64,000 nt of DNA from Flavobacterium sp. 83 (GCF_000744835.1 NZ_JQMS01000001.1:806001-870000), one strand, 5' to 3'; counted from the stretch's first letter, positions 9,997 to 19,556 are shown. The notes: generated by a model from the sequence alone, not told the origin. Numbers and translations are program-made.

Positions 9997-11184
9997 ATGA
10001 ATGTAATAAAACGTTGTATTTATGGAATTTCCATCATGAGTTTAACCAGTATGAATATTCAATGTAAAGGAGATAAAAAGGCAGGAGCCGATGAAACTGC
10101 TTTAGAAACTAAAGCTACAGATTCAGTATCTATAGCAAAAACAGCGTACGGCACTACGCCAAAAGGAGAAAAAATAGAACGCTATACCCTTAAAAATCAA
10201 AAGGGAATGGAAGTAAACATTATTACTTTTGGTGGCATTATATCTTCTTTAAAAGTGCCTAATAAAGCTGGTAAATCCGAAGAAGTGGTTATTGGTTTCA
10301 ATTCTTTGGAACAATACATGAAAGCTAATCCATACTTTGGAGCTATCATTGGAAGATATGGTAACCGAATTGCAAAAGGTAAATTTACTTTAGACGGTAA
10401 AGAATATTCATTAGCTATCAACAATGCACCTAATGCATTACATGGTGGACCCGAAGGTTTTAATAGAGTTGTTTGGACTGCCGCTGAAGCAAAAGGTGGA
10501 GACAGTGCTTCATTAAAATTGAAGTATGTGAGCAAGGATATGGAAGAAGGCTATCCTGGAAACTTGACCGTTTTTGTAACTTACACTTTGAAAAACGATA
10601 ATTCTTTAGAAGTGCTTTATGAAGCGACTACTGACAAGAAAACAATTGTGAATTTGACACAGCATTCGTATTTCAACCTGTCAGCCGATTTTTCTAAACC
10701 TATTTTAGACGAACAAATCACAATCGATGCAGATAAATTGGTTCCAGTAGCTGCAACACTTATCCCAACAGGTAAACTAACGGATGTGACCAATACGCCT
10801 TTCGATTTCAGAAAACCAAAAGCTATTGGAAAAGACATCGAGGCCAAAGACGAACAATTGAAAAATGGATTGGGTTACGACCATTGCTGGGTACTCAACA
10901 ATCAGGATAAAGGATATCGTTTTGCGGCATCTGCCTATGATTCAGGAAGCGGAAGAGTATTAGAAGTATATACGGATCAACCGGGAATACAATTCTATAC
11001 TGGAAACTTCTTAGACGGAACTTTGCCAATGAGAAACGGTGGTACGTACGCGCACAGAACTGGCTTTTGTTTAGAAACACAGCATTATCCAGATTCTCCA
11101 AATCAAAAAGATTTTCCATCTACGGTTTTAAGCCCAGGAGAGAATTACAAAACAAAAACAACATTTAAATTTTCAGTAAAATAA
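9997..11184 (+). CDS. galM: Aldose 1-epimerase, lipoprotein type
   Basis: Mutarotase that interconverts alpha and beta anomers of aldoses; in this operon the likely substrate is L-arabinose. 395 residues. An N-terminal hydrophobic stretch ends in the lipobox-like SMNIQC-K, so the mature protein is probably anchored in the periplasm at Cys23. GalM motifs are clear: GRYGNRIAKGKF, NAPNALHGGPEGFNRV (catalytic His region), NLTQHSYFNLS (second His), YDHCWVL and PGIQFYTGNFLDGT, with the catalytic Glu in FCLETQHYPDSPN. It ends the ara operon and is followed by a terminator hairpin at 11278. Confidence 0.93.
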   Translation: MNVIKRCIYGISIMSLTSMNIQCKGDKKAGADETALETKATDSVSIAKTAYGTTPKGEKIERYTLKNQKGMEVNIITFGGIISSLKVPNKAGKSEEVVIGFNSLEQYMKANPYFGAIIGRYGNRIAKGKFTLDGKEYSLAINNAPNALHGGPEGFNRVVWTAAEAKGGDSASLKLKYVSKDMEEGYPGNLTVFVTYTLKNDNSLEVLYEATTDKKTIVNLTQHSYFNLSADFSKPILDEQITIDADKLVPVAATLIPTGKLTDVTNTPFDFRKPKAIGKDIEAKDEQLKNGLGYDHCWVLNNQDKGYRFAASAYDSGSGRVLEVYTDQPGIQFYTGNFLDGTLPMRNGGTYAHRTGFCLETQHYPDSPNQKDFPSTVLSPGENYKTKTTFKFSVK

Positions 11185-11277
11185 ATTCAATAAAAAGACA
11201 CTAACTATTATAGATTATTTTTCTATCCCGTAATTAATAAGTTGAATGGTTTGGTTTATCATATGGAATTAGTTAGT

Positions 11278-11308
11278 AACCCCGGAAGTTTTTCTTTTGG
11301 GGTTTTTT
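11278..11308 (+). terminator. Terminator after the ara operon
   Basis: AACCCC, a 15-nt loop, GGGGTT, then a run of T. The stem is short and the loop long, but the position 94 bp after the galM stop and the T-run fit an intrinsic terminator. Confidence 0.6.
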
Positions 11309-11540
11309 ATGCTTGTTTATTCCGTTTTAGGTTTCTCTATAAAGCAATAAATTAAAGTGACCTTTACAATGATGACAAATTTCAATATACAAATTTCCAA
11401 TATGATAAACCTCCGCCTCTAGCCTACAAATAGATTACATTAATACCAAGTAGACTTTAAATTAACTGGGAATAATCCTTATTATTTTTCATTTCGATAC
11501 TAAAATAGTATACCAATATCTTAAACTAACACGCACAAAA

Positions 11541-11568
11541 AAACCTCGAAAGCATAAACTCTCGAGGT
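11541..11568 (-). terminator. Terminator after the GH97 gene
   Basis: Inverted repeat ACCTCGA ... TCGAGGT. On the minus strand it is followed by a run of T, 33 bp past the GH97 stop codon. Confidence 0.75.
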
Positions 11569-11600
11569 CTTTTAAAATTAATAACATCCTTTTTAAAACA

Positions 11601-13520
11601 TTATATCTTCACCACAAACCCACCATGAGGTTTCATCATTACTTTCAGTTTAGTACTTTTTGATACTGTATTTTGCTGAAATCCTTTCTCATTTTCAGAA
11701 ATAATAAACCCTTTAGCATTGGTTACAAAAGACAAATCGATCTCTATTTCTTTAATAGTATTTTCTCCATTAATACCAACGATATGCCAAACGTTATCTT
11801 TTTTTCTTGCCATTACAATATACTTTCCTGGATAACCATCAATAAATTTGGAATCATCCCAATTCGTTGGAATATCTTTTAAATAATCCACTACGTACTG
11901 TGGCATTTTGGCCATTCCTTCTGGAATTTCAGCAATATGTTGCACTCCGGATAAGAATAAAACAGGCAATGCCAATTCGAAAGCTGGAGTAGTTTTTCTA
12001 GTTATGTTTGGAATAGAATCCAAAACCATTGGCGTAAAATCCATTGGATCAAAAACATTACGTGCAAAAGGAAGCATTGAGCAATGACTTGGAGCCAAAT
12101 CAGCAATATCCTGAAAAAATGTAATGTACTCATAACCCTTAACGGCTTCAGTGGAAACTAAATTAGGGTATGTACGTTGCCATCCTCTAGGCAAAGTGGC
12201 ACCATGGAAATTAACCATTAGCTTATGTGCTGCAGCATCTGTTAAGATATCATGGTAATACCCAATCATCGATTGTCCGTCACCACCAAAGAAATCTACT
12301 TTAATCCCCGCAATACCCATATCTGTAAGTTTAGTAAATTCTCTATCTCTGTCGGCATGAGTCAATAATTTGCTTTTAGGATGGTATTCAGTGCTGTTCC
12401 AAGATCCTGATGAATTGTACCAAACCAATAGCTTTACATTTTTACCTTTAGCATAAGCCGCTAACTCCTTCATTTTATCATAGCCAATTCTAGTGTCCCA
12501 ATCGGCATCAATTAAGCAATACGGCCAATTCATTTTGGAAGCGTAATCAACGAATTTTACCGTAGTTTCATAATTAACCGATTCATCTTTTAGCAAAACC
12601 CAACTCCAAGAAGACAACCCGCTTTTTATGAAAGAAGTATCCATCGCGATGGACGGATCAGCTAAATCAGTTCCCATGGTACTTTCGGTGATTGTTTTTA
12701 AGGAACCAATGGTTATAATTCTCCAAGGGGTAAACCAAGGCAATGTAGATTCAGGATTCAAAGCACCATTAGGAAAAATCTCTTCTTTTTGTGGAAAAGT
12801 TACCTGCATCGCTTTTGAAGTGTCATTATACACCAATCGGCTGCCACAGTAATTTCTTGGCAATCCCACTTCAGAAACTAAAAGCCAAGTATTATTCGTA
12901 TGGAACAAAGCCGGATATACCCACCCTTCTCCAATAGCTGGTTTTGTATTTACGGGAACGCCCATAGCATAATGTTCCTCATAAGCAGGATTGGTTTCTT
13001 TCCATCCTGTTTTAGCTTTAGACATAGGCTGTAACCAAGCTTTTGTCGTTGTGTCAAAATTATAAGTGGTTTTTTCTTCCACTATTTTTTTGATAATAGT
13101 TGAAGTTTCAGGAAAATGGTATCGCAACGCAATTCCATCGTGGGATAATTGAAAAATAATTTCCATAGCTTCTCCCGTACTGTTTTGTAACCGCACCGTA
13201 TATTGATTTGCAGCATAAGAGATTTTTTTTCGCTTCCCTTGCAACATGGAATAGGTTGATTTAATTGGTTTTGGAGAAGAAACATTTACTATTTTTAAAC
13301 CGGTATAAAAATTGGCATCTTCTCTTATAATCCCCAAATCGGAAGCATTGATAACTAATTTATCTTTAAAGAAAACTTTGTAAGAAGGCGTTTTCTTTGA
13401 AGTTAGATTAAATTCCATTTTTATTGTTTTATCCGAATTGACAAAATAATAAGCGATTGGCTTCCCCACAAAAGAAGTCAATGACACAGCCAATAATGCT
13501 AGCAAAACTATTTTTTTCAT
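11601..13520 (-). CDS. GH97 glycoside hydrolase (retaining, alpha-galactosidase / beta-L-arabinopyranosidase type)
   Basis: 639 residues with a signal peptide (MKKIVLLALLAVSLTSFVG). An N-terminal beta-super-sandwich (about 25-270), the catalytic (beta/alpha)8 barrel (about 280-560) and a C-terminal beta-sheet domain follow the GH97 plan. D409 in GIKVDFFGGDGQ is an Asp where the retaining GH97b subgroup has its nucleophile, with E458 in STEAVKGYEY as candidate acid/base; inverting SusB-like members have a different arrangement. Alpha-galactosides and beta-L-arabinopyranosides have the same relevant stereochemistry, and the upstream operator is identical to the one before araB, so an arabinose-releasing role is plausible. 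The substrate is inferred only. Confidence 0.88.
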   Translation of the reverse strand: MKKIVLLALLAVSLTSFVGKPIAYYFVNSDKTIKMEFNLTSKKTPSYKVFFKDKLVINASDLGIIREDANFYTGLKIVNVSSPKPIKSTYSMLQGKRKKISYAANQYTVRLQNSTGEAMEIIFQLSHDGIALRYHFPETSTIIKKIVEEKTTYNFDTTTKAWLQPMSKAKTGWKETNPAYEEHYAMGVPVNTKPAIGEGWVYPALFHTNNTWLLVSEVGLPRNYCGSRLVYNDTSKAMQVTFPQKEEIFPNGALNPESTLPWFTPWRIITIGSLKTITESTMGTDLADPSIAMDTSFIKSGLSSWSWVLLKDESVNYETTVKFVDYASKMNWPYCLIDADWDTRIGYDKMKELAAYAKGKNVKLLVWYNSSGSWNSTEYHPKSKLLTHADRDREFTKLTDMGIAGIKVDFFGGDGQSMIGYYHDILTDAAAHKLMVNFHGATLPRGWQRTYPNLVSTEAVKGYEYITFFQDIADLAPSHCSMLPFARNVFDPMDFTPMVLDSIPNITRKTTPAFELALPVLFLSGVQHIAEIPEGMAKMPQYVVDYLKDIPTNWDDSKFIDGYPGKYIVMARKKDNVWHIVGINGENTIKEIEIDLSFVTNAKGFIISENEKGFQQNTVSKSTKLKVMMKPHGGFVVKI

Positions 13521-13523
13521 AAT

Positions 13524-13544
13524 TAAGTGTTTAATTTACACTTA
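13524..13544. promoter_or_regulatory. Putative arabinose-regulator operator (copy 2)
   Basis: TAAGTGT-N7-ACACTTA, both arms identical to those at 5937-5957. It ends 4 bp before the GH97 start codon. On the minus strand a TATTCTTG (one base from TAnnTTTG) directly precedes it, so a bound protein would block the start of transcription. Confidence 0.7.
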
Positions 13545-13679
13545 CAAGAATACGAAAATAAATTTATATAAATAACGATGAAGTTAAAATAGTTAAAGCG
13601 TTACGAGTTAAATATCAAATAAGATAATACCTATTTTAATTTGTGCCAATCCTAAATTAAGAAAAGTATAAAACCAAAA

Positions 13680-13705
13680 AAACCGCTTCTATCGAAGCGG
13701 TTTTT
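13680..13705 (-). terminator. Terminator after tRNA-Leu
   Basis: Stem CCGCTTC, loop TATC, stem GAAGCGG, flanked by A-runs on one side and T-runs on the other. It begins just past the 3' end of the minus-strand tRNA and has a T-run on that strand, so it ends the tRNA transcript. It could also work in the other direction. Confidence 0.8.
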
Positions 13706-13706
13706 G

Positions 13707-13786
13707 TACCCGGAGCCGGAGTCGAACCGGCACGGTTTCCCACAGGTGTTTGAGACCAGCGCGTCTACCAATTCCGCCATCCGGGC
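13707..13786 (-). tRNA. tRNA-Leu (anticodon CAA)
   Basis: Read on the minus strand it gives a 7-bp acceptor stem (GCCCGGA with TCCGGGT, the first pair G:U), a D-arm with GGTAGA, the anticodon loop CTCAAAC (CAA, reading UUG), a long variable arm as in type II tRNAs, and the T-arm GCCGGTTCGACTCCGGC. The 3' CCA is not encoded. A strong terminator follows directly. Confidence 0.95.
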
Positions 13787-13949
13787 TTAGCTAGACATGA
13801 AATAACGACAGTTATTTCAACGCAATAAAAGATGTGATTGTGTTTAAATCAACCATCAATTCCTTTAACACGGTGCAAATGTAAAAAATAATATTAAATG
13901 TTCAACTAAAAATACTTAATTTTTTTCTTTCAGAGTTGAATAAATTTTA

Positions 13950-13957
13950 TAAATTTG
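13950..13957 (+). promoter_or_regulatory. Promoter -7 element of prs
   Basis: TAAATTTG fits TAnnTTTG. It lies 49 bp upstream of the prs ATG, giving a leader of roughly 45 nt. No good TTG at the -33 spacing was found. Confidence 0.55.
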
Positions 13958-14006
13958 CACCTCGCTAAAAACGGAACACACAACTAACTACAAAACAACA
14001 AATTAA

Positions 14007-14948
14007 ATGTCACACCTAGAACCGGAAGCTAAAATTTTTGCTTGTTCACAAAGTGTCTATCTTGCAGAAAAAATAGCAGAGCAATACGGAATCCCATTAG
14101 GAAAAATCACTATGTCAAAGTACAGCGACGGTGAATTTCAACCTTCTTACGAGGAGTCTATCAGGGGTTTACGCGTATTTATAGTTTGTTCAACTTTTCC
14201 AACTGCCGACAATTTAATGGAAATGTTACTGATGATTGATGCTGCAAAACGTGCTTCGGCAAGACACATTACCGCAGTAATTCCTTACTTTGGCTGGGCT
14301 AGACAAGATAGAAAAGACAAGCCAAGAGTTCCGATAGGAGCTAAATTAGTAGCTAATTTATTAGATGCTGCAGGCGCAACAAGAGTAATGACCATGGATT
14401 TGCATGCTGATCAAATTCAAGGATTCTTTGAAAAACCAGTAGACCATCTTTTTGCATCGACTATTTTCATACCGTATATAGAAAGTTTAGGTTTAGACAA
14501 TTTAACGATTGCTTCTCCAGATATGGGAGGTTCTAAAAGAGCTTATGCTTATTCTAAATTTTTAAATTCAGATGTAGTAATTTGCTACAAACAAAGAAAA
14601 GAAGCAAATGTTATCGACACCATGGAATTAATTGGTGAGGTAAAAGGTAGAAATGTAATCTTAGTAGATGACATGATTGATACCGGAGGCACTTTGGCGA
14701 AAGCCGCAGATTTAATGATCGAAAAAGGAGCATTAAGTGTAAGAGCCATTTGCACGCACGCTATTTTATCAGGTGGTGCTTACGAAAAAATAGAAAACTC
14801 GCAATTAAGCGAATTGATAGTTACCGATTCAATTCCGTTGAAGAAAGAATCAAACAAAATCAAAGTATTGAGTTGTGCGCCACTTTTTGCCGAAGTTATG
14901 CACATGGTACACCACAACAATTCCATTAGTGGAAAATTTATAATGTAA
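14007..14948 (+). CDS. prs: Ribose-phosphate pyrophosphokinase
   Basis: Makes PRPP from ribose 5-phosphate and ATP, the precursor for nucleotides, histidine and NAD. 313 residues, the standard class I size. Motifs: [17 protein letters not shown], the flexible-loop region [37 protein letters not shown] and the PRPP-binding loop [17 protein letters not shown]. It precedes rplY by 106 bp on the same strand, a pairing common in bacteria (prs-ctc). Confidence 0.97.
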   Translation: MSHLEPEAKIFACSQSVYLAEKIAEQYGIPLGKITMSKYSDGEFQPSYEESIRGLRVFIVCSTFPTADNLMEMLLMIDAAKRASARHITAVIPYFGWARQDRKDKPRVPIGAKLVANLLDAAGATRVMTMDLHADQIQGFFEKPVDHLFASTIFIPYIESLGLDNLTIASPDMGGSKRAYAYSKFLNSDVVICYKQRKEANVIDTMELIGEVKGRNVILVDDMIDTGGTLAKAADLMIEKGALSVRAICTHAILSGGAYEKIENSQLSELIVTDSIPLKKESNKIKVLSCAPLFAEVMHMVHHNNSISGKFIM

Positions 14949-15054
14949 AAACAATCGTCCTAAAGACTACTGTTTTAAAATTATAAAGTCATGCCAAAAG
15001 CCAAAAGCAGGAGGCCAAATAAGTAATATTATTAATAACTATATTTTTTTTACA

Positions 15055-15666
15055 ATGAAATCGATTACAATTAAAGGATCAGAAAGAGAAAGCGTGGGTA
15101 AAGTAGCAACTAAAGCCCTACGTAATGCTGGATTGGTTCCTTGCGTATTATACGGAGGAAATCAGGCAGTTCATTTCTCAGCAGAAGTTATGGCTTTCAA
15201 AAACTTGGTTTACACTCCAAACGCTCACACAGTTGAGATCGATCTTGGAAAAGGAAAATCATTTAATGCTATTTTACAAGACATTCAGGTTCACCCGGTG
15301 TCTGACAAGATTTTACATATTGACTTCTTTCAAATTTTTGATGACAAAGAAATCACTATGGAAGTTCCTGTAAAAATCGTTGGTAACTCTAAAGGAGTTA
15401 TGGCAGGTGGAGATTTACGTTTAAATACACGTAAATTAAAAGTAAGAGCTTTACCTAAAAATCTTCCTGATTTTGTTGAGGCTGACATTACACCACTTGA
15501 CATGGGTAACAAATTATATGTTACTAAAGTGCCATCAGAAAACTTCAAAATCATGCACCCAGACAATACAGTAATTTGTCAAGTGAAGATTTCTCGTGCT
15601 GCTATGAAAGCGGCTCAAGAAGCAGCAAAAGCAGCGAAAGCTCCTGCAAAAGGAAAGAAAAAATAA
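15055..15666 (+). CDS. rplY: 50S ribosomal protein L25 / general stress protein Ctc
   Basis: Binds 5S rRNA in the large ribosomal subunit. 203 residues, the long Ctc-type with an N-terminal L25 beta-barrel (about 1-90; [20 protein letters not shown], then VPCVLYGG) and a C-terminal TL5-like domain (about 95-185). The tail is a low-complexity Ala/Lys segment ([14 protein letters not shown]), as in many flavobacterial homologues. A terminator hairpin follows 23 bp after the stop. Confidence 0.95.
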   Translation: MKSITIKGSERESVGKVATKALRNAGLVPCVLYGGNQAVHFSAEVMAFKNLVYTPNAHTVEIDLGKGKSFNAILQDIQVHPVSDKILHIDFFQIFDDKEITMEVPVKIVGNSKGVMAGGDLRLNTRKLKVRALPKNLPDFVEADITPLDMGNKLYVTKVPSENFKIMHPDNTVICQVKISRAAMKAAQEAAKAAKAPAKGKKK

Positions 15667-15688
15667 TATTTTTTCAATCATTCAAGAA

Positions 15689-15719
15689 AGCATCAGTTGT
15701 AAAACTGGTGCTTTTTTTA
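15689..15719 (+). terminator. Terminator after rplY
   Basis: AGCATCAGTT, loop GTAA, AACTGGTGCT (one G:U pair) then a run of seven T. Confidence 0.85.
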
Positions 15720-15920
15720 TGCGTATTACTTTATTTATCAGGAGTACGAATATCTCAATTTCAAAACACAATCCCTCCTGCTGTCCGTTATATCTTTCCT
15801 GCCGAAAACCGGCATAAAAGGTAATTGTGAGAACAATTCGACTTTCAGGGCTATTCAGAAATATTTTGTTCTTGATAACGATTTTCTAAAAATCTAATAG
15901 TCCGATACTCTAATTAAGTT

Positions 15921-15928
15921 TACTTTTG
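15921..15928 (+). promoter_or_regulatory. Promoter -7 element of pth
   Basis: TACTTTTG fits TAnnTTTG exactly. It ends only 4 bp before the pth ATG, so the transcript would be leaderless or nearly so. Confidence 0.55.
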
Positions 15929-15932
15929 CAGC

Positions 15933-16607
15933 ATGATAAAATGGATTTCAAATTTATTCTCATCAACAAAAACAGCAGACAATACGGATTGTAAGAAACC
16001 GGAGGTTCACGAACACCAAAAAAACAATATAGAAAGCGTGAGTAATAAATTTTTAATAGTTGGACTAGGCAACATTGGTGCCGAATATGTAAACACCCGA
16101 CACAATATCGGTTTTAAAGTAGTCGATTTTTTAGCTAAAAAAGAAGGAGTAAACTTCGAAACCGTAAAACTAGGTGCACTGGCCCAATATAAATTCAAAG
16201 GAAGAACTTTTCTACTTTTGAAACCCAATACCTACATGAATTTGAGTGGGAAAGCCCTACATTATTGGATGGACAAAGAGAAAATTCCTTTGGAAAATAT
16301 CTTAGTCATTACAGATGACTTAAATCTTTCCTTTGGAACCATTCGCATCCGACAAAAAGGAAGCGATGGTGGACACAACGGATTAAAAAACATCAACCTT
16401 GTCCTGAATACACAAAACTATGCCCGATTTCGTTTTGGAATTAGCGACGAATTCAAAAAAGGAAAACAAGTTGATTATGTCCTTGGAGAATGGGATGACA
16501 CCGAGAAAGCTGCACTGCCGGAGCGACTGGAATTAGCTTCTGAAATTATAAAATCGTTTGGAACTGCTGGTTTAGAAATCACAATGACCACATTTAATGG
16601 AAAATAA
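15933..16607 (+). CDS. pth: Peptidyl-tRNA hydrolase
   Basis: Releases tRNA from peptidyl-tRNA that has dropped off the ribosome. 224 residues: the core (from about residue 40) shows FLIVGLGNIGAEYVNTRHNIGFKVVD with the catalytic-His motif, LLKPNTYMNLSGKA, ITDDLNLSFGTIRIRQKGSDGGHNGLKNI and the C-terminal DYVLGEWD. The first 37 residues are a non-conserved lysine-rich extension not found in E. coli Pth. A GTG at V37 could be an alternative start, because the promoter element lies only 4 bp before the ATG, but I keep the ATG because many flavobacterial homologues seem to have such an extension. Confidence 0.93.
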   Translation: MIKWISNLFSSTKTADNTDCKKPEVHEHQKNNIESVSNKFLIVGLGNIGAEYVNTRHNIGFKVVDFLAKKEGVNFETVKLGALAQYKFKGRTFLLLKPNTYMNLSGKALHYWMDKEKIPLENILVITDDLNLSFGTIRIRQKGSDGGHNGLKNINLVLNTQNYARFRFGISDEFKKGKQVDYVLGEWDDTEKAALPERLELASEIIKSFGTAGLEITMTTFNGK

Positions 16608-16643
16608 AAAAAGGGAAACGTTTCTAAAATGTTTCCCTTTTTT
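16607..16643. terminator. Bidirectional terminator between pth and the metalloprotease
   Basis: AAAAAGGGAAAC, loop GTTTCTAAAAT, GTTTCCCTTTTT. A-runs and T-runs flank the stem, so it can end both converging transcripts. Confidence 0.85.
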
Positions 16644-16660
16644 AATAGACTATATTTTTA

Positions 16661-19339
16661 TTATTCAATCACAATTTTTCTTTCTTCTTTTCTATCCCCA
16701 TCAATTACTGTCAATAGATAAAGTCCGGGTTGAACATTTTTCAACTGGATATTTTTATTAAAATTAGAATTACTTTCAAATTTATTCTCAAATAATTTTC
16801 TGCCTAATAAATCATGTACCAACACCTTCACCCCATTTGATGATGCACTAGTAAATTGAATATTAAAATTCCCTTTATTTGGATTAGGATACAAAACAAA
16901 ATCATTGATTTGAAATTCAGGTGCTGCTAATGTATACGTTTGCGTACAAATTGTTATTGAAGCTGAATTTAAAGTACCTAAATCATTCTTGTAAGCATCG
17001 CGAACTCGCAACGTCCAAACTCCTTGCGGGTTTTGCCCATTAAAAGCAGACAAGGGCTCAAATGGCGCTACAGTTTGATCAGTAGTAGTTCCGCAGGCTA
17101 AAACCCCTCCCAAATCATCATAATTCAACGCTAAAGTACTATTCGTTCTTCCACAACTAGTTTCAAATAATTTTACTGTTGTTCCTTGTGGACTGACCAT
17201 TTCTATTTGCACGTCAGATAAAGAGGCGTGTGTAAAATTTACTGCAACATTTACATCAGTAACGATTCCCGTTGAACTGGGAGCACTAATAGTTTTAGAT
17301 GTGTATGATGCTGATTCCGGAATGGCAAAAGGAGCTGCAAAAGTATACGTATTACAAGAAGAAGTAACTGAATAACCAATAGCGAATGGCGTACTGTTTA
17401 CTGCATAGAAAATATTTGCTGTAGGTTCGATCAAAATTCTGCAATTTTTAGCAGTAATGTTTGGAACTGTGACCGTTTGAGAACCATCATTTGGGGTTGC
17501 AGAAACTAACGTTGTAGGGAAAGTTAACCCTCCATCCGTAGAAAGTTTGATATTTACATTAGTAGATCCCGTCAAAGCACTTGAACCATTTACGCTCCAA
17601 GTCACCACTTGTGTTGTCCCTTGAAACCAACTAAGATTTTCTGTATTTTGCGATGTAATAGCAAACGGACCAACTGTTCCACTTACATTTACAATCATTT
17701 CATCGGTAGCCGTTTGTGCCGTTCCTTGAGCAGCATTGTCTCTACCCGTTAAGGTAAAATGAAGTGTTCTGGCTATTGTAGCAACTGATTCCCATGTTGT
17801 ACTTAATTTACCTGACAAAACAGTACTATACGCAGGCATATAACGTATTGGAGAACTTACAGGATATAAAGATCTAAAAAGAGGTCCGTCGATTTTGCTT
17901 GGTAGGGCAATACTACTAGCGCCACTAGTGGTTACTGCCGAATCATTTTGTTCCCAGCAATATGAAATAGAATCCCCATTAACATCAGAACCTGTCCCTG
18001 CTAATTTAAATGCGGTGCCGTTAGGAATAGTAAAATCTAAACCTGCACTGATTGCTGGAGGACTATTAGTTATGATCGTACTGACAGGACACGTTTTTGT
18101 AAGTAAGTTATCCTGAATCTGTTTAATACTTGCGTACGAAAAATAATCATCTGAATTAGCTTGAACATCATAATCAATACTAATTCCCGCATAACCCATA
18201 ATGGTTGACCCGCTTCCAGGCTCGACACTTACTCCTGTGTTTTCAATTTCATAAGAAAAAGTATGATTAGCTCCTAGCTGATGACCCATTTCATGAGCAA
18301 CAAAATCAATATCAAAAGTATCACCTTCAGGTTTAGAGTCAGAAGGAGACGTAAAAGCACTTCCTTTTCCCGAAGGGACCGCTACAGTAGGATTTACACA
18401 CACACAACCTATACAACCAGCATTTCCTCCTCCTCCATCTGCCCCAAATAAATGACCAATATCATACCCACCATTAGTTATATTGCTACTCAAATCATCT
18501 TGTAATTCTTGATTCCAAGCCCCCCCTGCCCCGGCAGCCGAATCCGAGTAGGGGTCAGTGGCTGCATCAGTATACATTATAAGATTGTTGTTTGAAATAA
18601 TGTTCAGTTTTATAGCCAGATCTTTATTAAAAATACCATTAACTCTTGTCATAGTAGCATTCATACCAGCCAATGCTCCAGCAACAGTTCCACCAAAATA
18701 AGCAGCATATTCACCCGTACATGACAAAGCAAGTCTTAATGTTTTAAAAACTTTATTACTCGCATACATCGTACTAGTTTTATTTAGCAAATGTTTGTTT
18801 AATGCAACATCTTGCGTTTTACAGACCAATGGCAAGCTTCCTATAGCTCTATTTTTAGAATTAAAAAGAACATAGATCGAGTTGTCTTTTGAATAAGGCT
18901 CAATAAATTCTGAACCACTATCGCCTCTTAAAATCATGGTTTGAATCCCTTTTGGTGAAAAACTAAAATAAAGAAAGGCATTTTTATCAGTAATACCAAC
19001 ACCATTATAGGCTCTTATTTCAGGATATTTCGCTTGTAATTCAGGTTCAAAATTAGAGGATTCCCAAACTGAAAACCATTCCATAATTCCATCAGCATTA
19101 GGAATAGTAATTTGAATTCTATTTCCCTTTGCCGTTTTATTTTGAAGTGGCTCCAAAGATTGTCTGATAGCAATTTCGTCCAATTTGAATAACAATTCAT
19201 TATCAGCACTTGGTTTAGCACTCTTTCTATCTGAAACAGCAATCTTATTTTGATCTACTCTTTTCCACGGAGTCCCGTTTTGAGCATTTATTATTGAATT
19301 AGAAACAATAATTACAAAGAATAATATAATTCTTTTCAT
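16661..19339 (-). CDS. Secreted M12B-like zinc metalloprotease with P-domain and T9SS sorting domain
   Basis: Extracellular protease. The ATG at 19339 starts a signal peptide (MKRIILFFVIIVSNSIINAQ); an in-frame start at 19363 would fall inside the promoter element. A propeptide of about 190 residues precedes the reprolysin-type catalytic domain (roughly 195-430) with the zinc motif HEMGHQLGANH and the Met-turn STIMGYAG. Fibronectin/Ig-like sequence follows, then a proprotein-convertase P-domain (about 670-800; SLSDVQIEMVSPQGT, GVWTLRVRDAYKND), and a C-terminal T9SS type A signal (FVLYPNPNKGNFNI, GLYLLTVIDGDRKEERKIV). It stands alone, with its own promoter and terminator. Substrates are unknown. 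Confidence 0.9.
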   Translation of the reverse strand: MKRIILFFVIIVSNSIINAQNGTPWKRVDQNKIAVSDRKSAKPSADNELLFKLDEIAIRQSLEPLQNKTAKGNRIQITIPNADGIMEWFSVWESSNFEPELQAKYPEIRAYNGVGITDKNAFLYFSFSPKGIQTMILRGDSGSEFIEPYSKDNSIYVLFNSKNRAIGSLPLVCKTQDVALNKHLLNKTSTMYASNKVFKTLRLALSCTGEYAAYFGGTVAGALAGMNATMTRVNGIFNKDLAIKLNIISNNNLIMYTDAATDPYSDSAAGAGGAWNQELQDDLSSNITNGGYDIGHLFGADGGGGNAGCIGCVCVNPTVAVPSGKGSAFTSPSDSKPEGDTFDIDFVAHEMGHQLGANHTFSYEIENTGVSVEPGSGSTIMGYAGISIDYDVQANSDDYFSYASIKQIQDNLLTKTCPVSTIITNSPPAISAGLDFTIPNGTAFKLAGTGSDVNGDSISYCWEQNDSAVTTSGASSIALPSKIDGPLFRSLYPVSSPIRYMPAYSTVLSGKLSTTWESVATIARTLHFTLTGRDNAAQGTAQTATDEMIVNVSGTVGPFAITSQNTENLSWFQGTTQVVTWSVNGSSALTGSTNVNIKLSTDGGLTFPTTLVSATPNDGSQTVTVPNITAKNCRILIEPTANIFYAVNSTPFAIGYSVTSSCNTYTFAAPFAIPESASYTSKTISAPSSTGIVTDVNVAVNFTHASLSDVQIEMVSPQGTTVKLFETSCGRTNSTLALNYDDLGGVLACGTTTDQTVAPFEPLSAFNGQNPQGVWTLRVRDAYKNDLGTLNSASITICTQTYTLAAPEFQINDFVLYPNPNKGNFNIQFTSASSNGVKVLVHDLLGRKLFENKFESNSNFNKNIQLKNVQPGLYLLTVIDGDRKEERKIVIE

Positions 19340-19360
19340 GATTTGAGGGTATTTGAACCT

Positions 19361-19368
19361 CAAAATTA
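19361..19368 (-). promoter_or_regulatory. Promoter -7 element of the metalloprotease gene
   Basis: TAATTTTG on the minus strand fits TAnnTTTG and lies 21 bp upstream of the ATG at 19339. This supports that start over the longer frame. Confidence 0.55.
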
Positions 19369-19527
19369 AAGCATTTATGTTAATGTATAAAAAGAATATC
19401 CACTATTTTAAATGAATTATCTACTTCCAAAGGTTAGATTTCTGATTTTTTATAGTTTTTTTCAGGAACCAGCGCTAAATTCTATCGAAAATCAATTCCC
19501 ATACCGCTTCTTTTAAAATAGATAGTA

Positions 19528-19535
19528 TAAATTTG
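19528..19535 (+). promoter_or_regulatory. Promoter -7 element of ribF
   Basis: TAAATTTG fits TAnnTTTG. It overlaps an in-frame TTG at 19533, which rules that codon out and leaves the TTG at 19557 as start. Confidence 0.55.
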
Positions 19536-19556
19536 CAGTATTATAAAACATTTGCT

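Larger units (their letters stand above)
11185..11600. other. Convergent intergenic region galM / GH97
   Basis: 416 bp between two convergent genes. It holds a plus-strand terminator (11278-11308) near galM and a minus-strand terminator (11541-11568) near GH97. I see no open frame of note and no promoter in the AT-rich stretch between them. Confidence 0.6.

Noticed and set aside
10197..10535. 112-codon minus-strand frame inside the epimerase gene
   Set aside because: It is antisense to a well-recognised GalM coding region.
19533..19556. Longer ribF start at TTG 19533
   Set aside because: The codon lies inside the TAAATTTG promoter element.
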